Shown: one piece after another, positions 23,131-24,668 of the stretch
Position numbering within the stretch: position 1 is the first letter of the stretch
Layout: each line of letters opens with the position of its first letter
From: Bacillota bacterium
GTDB lineage: Bacteria; Bacillota; Limnochordia; Darwinibacteriales; Darwinibacteriaceae
Reading direction: 5' to 3'
DNA length: 24,668 bases
Assembly: GCA_012518325.1 (NCBI GenBank)
Contig: JAAYSR010000066.1
Coordinates: 1 to 24,668 of the forward strand
The notes under the pieces: generated by a model
Told to the model about the DNA's origin: nothing
The model's input: only the letters and a program-made list of their open reading frames with translations
Databases searched by the model: none
Made by a program: the position numbers and the translations under genes

Positions 23131-24510
23131 TTGAAAGCAGTAATTGTTGGTGCTGCCGGAGTGCGCACACCTCACCTGGTTCAGGCTATTTGGAGGAAGC
23201 GGGAAGCCCTTGGCGTAGACAGCCTGACCATGATGGACATTGACGCAAGACGCCTGGGACTGATGGAGAAAGTTGTCGCAGAAATGATTGGCGATCCGGC
23301 CTTTCCCATCACTGCCTCGATGGATCCCGGTGAGGCACTTGCCGACGCAGGCTTTGTGATCTTTACCATCCGCGTTGGCGGGATGGAAGCCAGGGCTGTT
23401 GATGAACAGGTGCCGCTGAAATACGATGTGCTCGGCCAGGAGACCACCGGACCAGGCGGTTTTGCCATGGCTGTGCGTACGATTCCGGTGATCCTGGATT
23501 ACATTAAATTGATCGAAGAGGTCGCCCCTGATGCCTGGGTTATTAACTTGACCAATCCAGCAGGCATAATCACGCAGGCTGTCACAGCCGCGGGTTTTCA
23601 ACGCATCATCGGCATTTGTGACACCCCAAGCGAGCTGTTTAAGGATGCAGCCAGGGGGATGGGGATCCCCAGGGAGGAGCTGTGGTTTGAGTACTTTGGC
23701 ATCAACCACCTGGGCTGGATCAAAAAAGTGCTGCACCGCGGCAGGGATATCTCCTCCCAGGTTCTGGCCAATGACGATGCTTTACTCAGGCATGGCGACA
23801 GCATGCTGGATCCGGGTTTTGTCCGCAGCCTGGGCATGATCCCCAACGAATATTTGATGTTCTACTACCGTAACCGCTCTATAGTTGAACGGGTCAAAGC
23901 GAATCGGATTACCCGGGCGATGCTGATCCAGGAGCTGAACAAGCGCCTGTTTTCGGAACTGGAAAAACTTAGCGTACAGACAGGCTCTGCTCTGCAGGTC
24001 TACGAACAGTACTCCAGGGCCCGCGACGCCAGTTACATGAAGGTGGAAACAGCGGATCTGTCCTGCGACAACATTTCAGAACAGCTTTGGGAAAAGGCTG
24101 CAGAGGCCCCCGCCTTCGAGTCAGAGAAGCCGGAGGGGTATGCCGGCATAGCCCTGTCGGTGCTGGAGGCCCTGTTGGGAGGCTCTCCCCAGGTTATTAT
24201 CGTCAATACGCTGAACCACGGTGCAATCAGCTGCCTGGATCCCCAAGATGTTGTGGAACTGCCCAGCTATGTTGATCAGAACGGTGTTCACCCCATGGCT
24301 GTCTCTGCAATACCTGAAGAAAGCCGGGGACTGCTCCAGGCGGTGAAAAACTATGAGCGCCTGACTGTCCAGGCGGTTCAGGAAAACTCTTATAACAAGG
24401 CTTGGCAGGCATTAGCCGTCCATCCCCTGGTTCCTGACGCAGAGGTTGCCCGCAGGATTCTTGATGACTACATTGTCCAGCATGCCCAATATTTTCCCGT
24501 ATTAAGGTGA
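23131..24510 (+). CDS. Glycoside hydrolase family 4 protein, 6-phospho-beta-glucosidase type
   Basis: This 459-residue protein shows the unusual NAD- and metal-dependent GH4 layout. The nucleotide-binding start is MKAVIVGAAGVRTPHL, followed by IRVGGMEARAVDE and GQETTGPGG (about 80-110), NLTNPAGIITQ (139-149), the metal-ligand Cys163 in GICDTPSE and His193 in FGINHLGW. GH4 enzymes act in the cytoplasm by oxidising C3 of the sugar and eliminating the aglycone. The closest motifs are those of the 6-phospho-beta-glucosidase branch, though CDTP replaces the more usual CNVP. No PTS genes are in the window to make a 6-phosphoglycoside, so the substrate may be phosphorylated by the adjacent kinase or may carry no phosphate. 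The TTG start follows GGAGG. Confidence 0.92.
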   Translation: MKAVIVGAAGVRTPHLVQAIWRKREALGVDSLTMMDIDARRLGLMEKVVAEMIGDPAFPITASMDPGEALADAGFVIFTIRVGGMEARAVDEQVPLKYDVLGQETTGPGGFAMAVRTIPVILDYIKLIEEVAPDAWVINLTNPAGIITQAVTAAGFQRIIGICDTPSELFKDAARGMGIPREELWFEYFGINHLGWIKKVLHRGRDISSQVLANDDALLRHGDSMLDPGFVRSLGMIPNEYLMFYYRNRSIVERVKANRITRAMLIQELNKRLFSELEKLSVQTGSALQVYEQYSRARDASYMKVETADLSCDNISEQLWEKAAEAPAFESEKPEGYAGIALSVLEALLGGSPQVIIVNTLNHGAISCLDPQDVVELPSYVDQNGVHPMAVSAIPEESRGLLQAVKNYERLTVQAVQENSYNKAWQALAVHPLVPDAEVARRILDDYIVQHAQYFPVLR

Positions 24511-24540
24511 AAAAGAGACTGTGGGCAATGAAGAGCCAGT

Positions 24541-24668
24541 TTACTTCTCAGCCAGTTCAGCCAATTTGCGGTTGATTATCCGGCGCTTTTCCAGGAGCCA
24601 GCCGGCATCCCTGGGATATTCCCTAAAGGTGAGGGGCCGCTCCAAGCCTTCCTCCAACAGGGCAGCCG
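24541..24668 (-). CDS. C-terminal end of an unrecognised gene, 5' part outside the window
   Basis: A minus-strand frame is open from the window edge to TAA at 24543-24541, giving the last 42 residues. They are charged and helix-like (PLTFREYPRDAGWLLEKRR, then RKLAELAEK) with codon use like the neighbours. It converges with the GH4 gene with 30 bases between the stop codons. I do not recognise the family. Confidence 0.55.
   Translation of the reverse strand, partial: AALLEEGLERPLTFREYPRDAGWLLEKRRIINRKLAELAEK

Noticed and set aside
22987..23736. Minus-strand open frame of 249 codons under the PfkB/GH4 genes
   Set aside because: It is antisense to both genes' conserved motifs, with no start signal and no recognisable domain.
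1..24668. Mobile elements, integrase sites, CRISPR arrays, tRNA or rRNA genes
   Set aside because: No transposase or integrase motifs, terminal repeats, spaced palindromic repeats or tRNA-like folds were seen by eye. A covariance-model search would settle small RNAs.

Overview
The window looks like the chromosome of a deep-branching Bacillota. The evidence is strong AGGAGG-type ribosome sites, sigma-A promoters, many GTG and TTG starts, and DeoR and GntR regulators. Both ABC solute-binding proteins have signal peptides that end in AxA-type sites and lack a lipobox cysteine. This fits a diderm member of the phylum (Limnochordia- or Halanaerobia-like) better than a classical monoderm. The placement is an inference. 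I see no mobile elements, tRNA or rRNA genes, or CRISPR arrays.

Layout. (1) 2-1111 (+): 3' part of a Gfo/Idh/MocA sugar or polyol dehydrogenase. (2) 4679-1159 (-): ribose/inositol-type ABC importer (binding protein, double ATPase, permease) behind a clear sigma-A promoter, with an array of 10-bp direct repeats just downstream of the predicted start point. (3) 10819-5134 (-): a GntR/UTRA regulator, then a PotDBCA/FbpABC/AfuABC-type importer (binding protein, two permeases, ATPase) and an inositol-monophosphatase-family phosphatase. (4) 11829-11056 (-): a DeoR-family regulator, divergent from (5). (5) 12026-22015 (+): a nine-gene operon encoding archaeal-type (type II) GAPDH-like protein, archaeal-type PGK-like protein, LarA-like nickel racemase, split transketolase (N and C halves), IolB, IolD, IolE and an IolG-like dehydrogenase, closed by a strong terminator. 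(6) 22168-24510 (+): a PfkB-type kinase and a GH4 glycosidase. (7) 24541 to the end (-): the C-terminal end of an unrecognised gene.

How it may work. IolG, IolE, IolD and IolB take myo-inositol to 2-deoxy-5-keto-D-gluconate (DKG). The usual next enzymes (IolC kinase, IolJ aldolase, IolA dehydrogenase) are absent from this window. In their place are transketolase, a GAPDH-like protein, a PGK-like protein and a LarA homologue. DKG has the D-threo ketose end of D-xylulose 5-phosphate, with a carboxylate where that molecule has its phosphate. Transketolase would therefore give D-malic semialdehyde, the carboxylate analogue of D-glyceraldehyde 3-phosphate. The GAPDH-like and PGK-like proteins could oxidise it to D-malate with ATP formation, and the LarA homologue could racemise D-malate to L-malate. 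Residues that normally hold substrate phosphate are changed in the PGK-like protein (Arg to Asp67) and in the transketolase C half (His to Asp110), which supports the idea. This kinase- and aldolase-free inositol pathway is the main proposal from the window. It is an inference, and I do not know of it being described.
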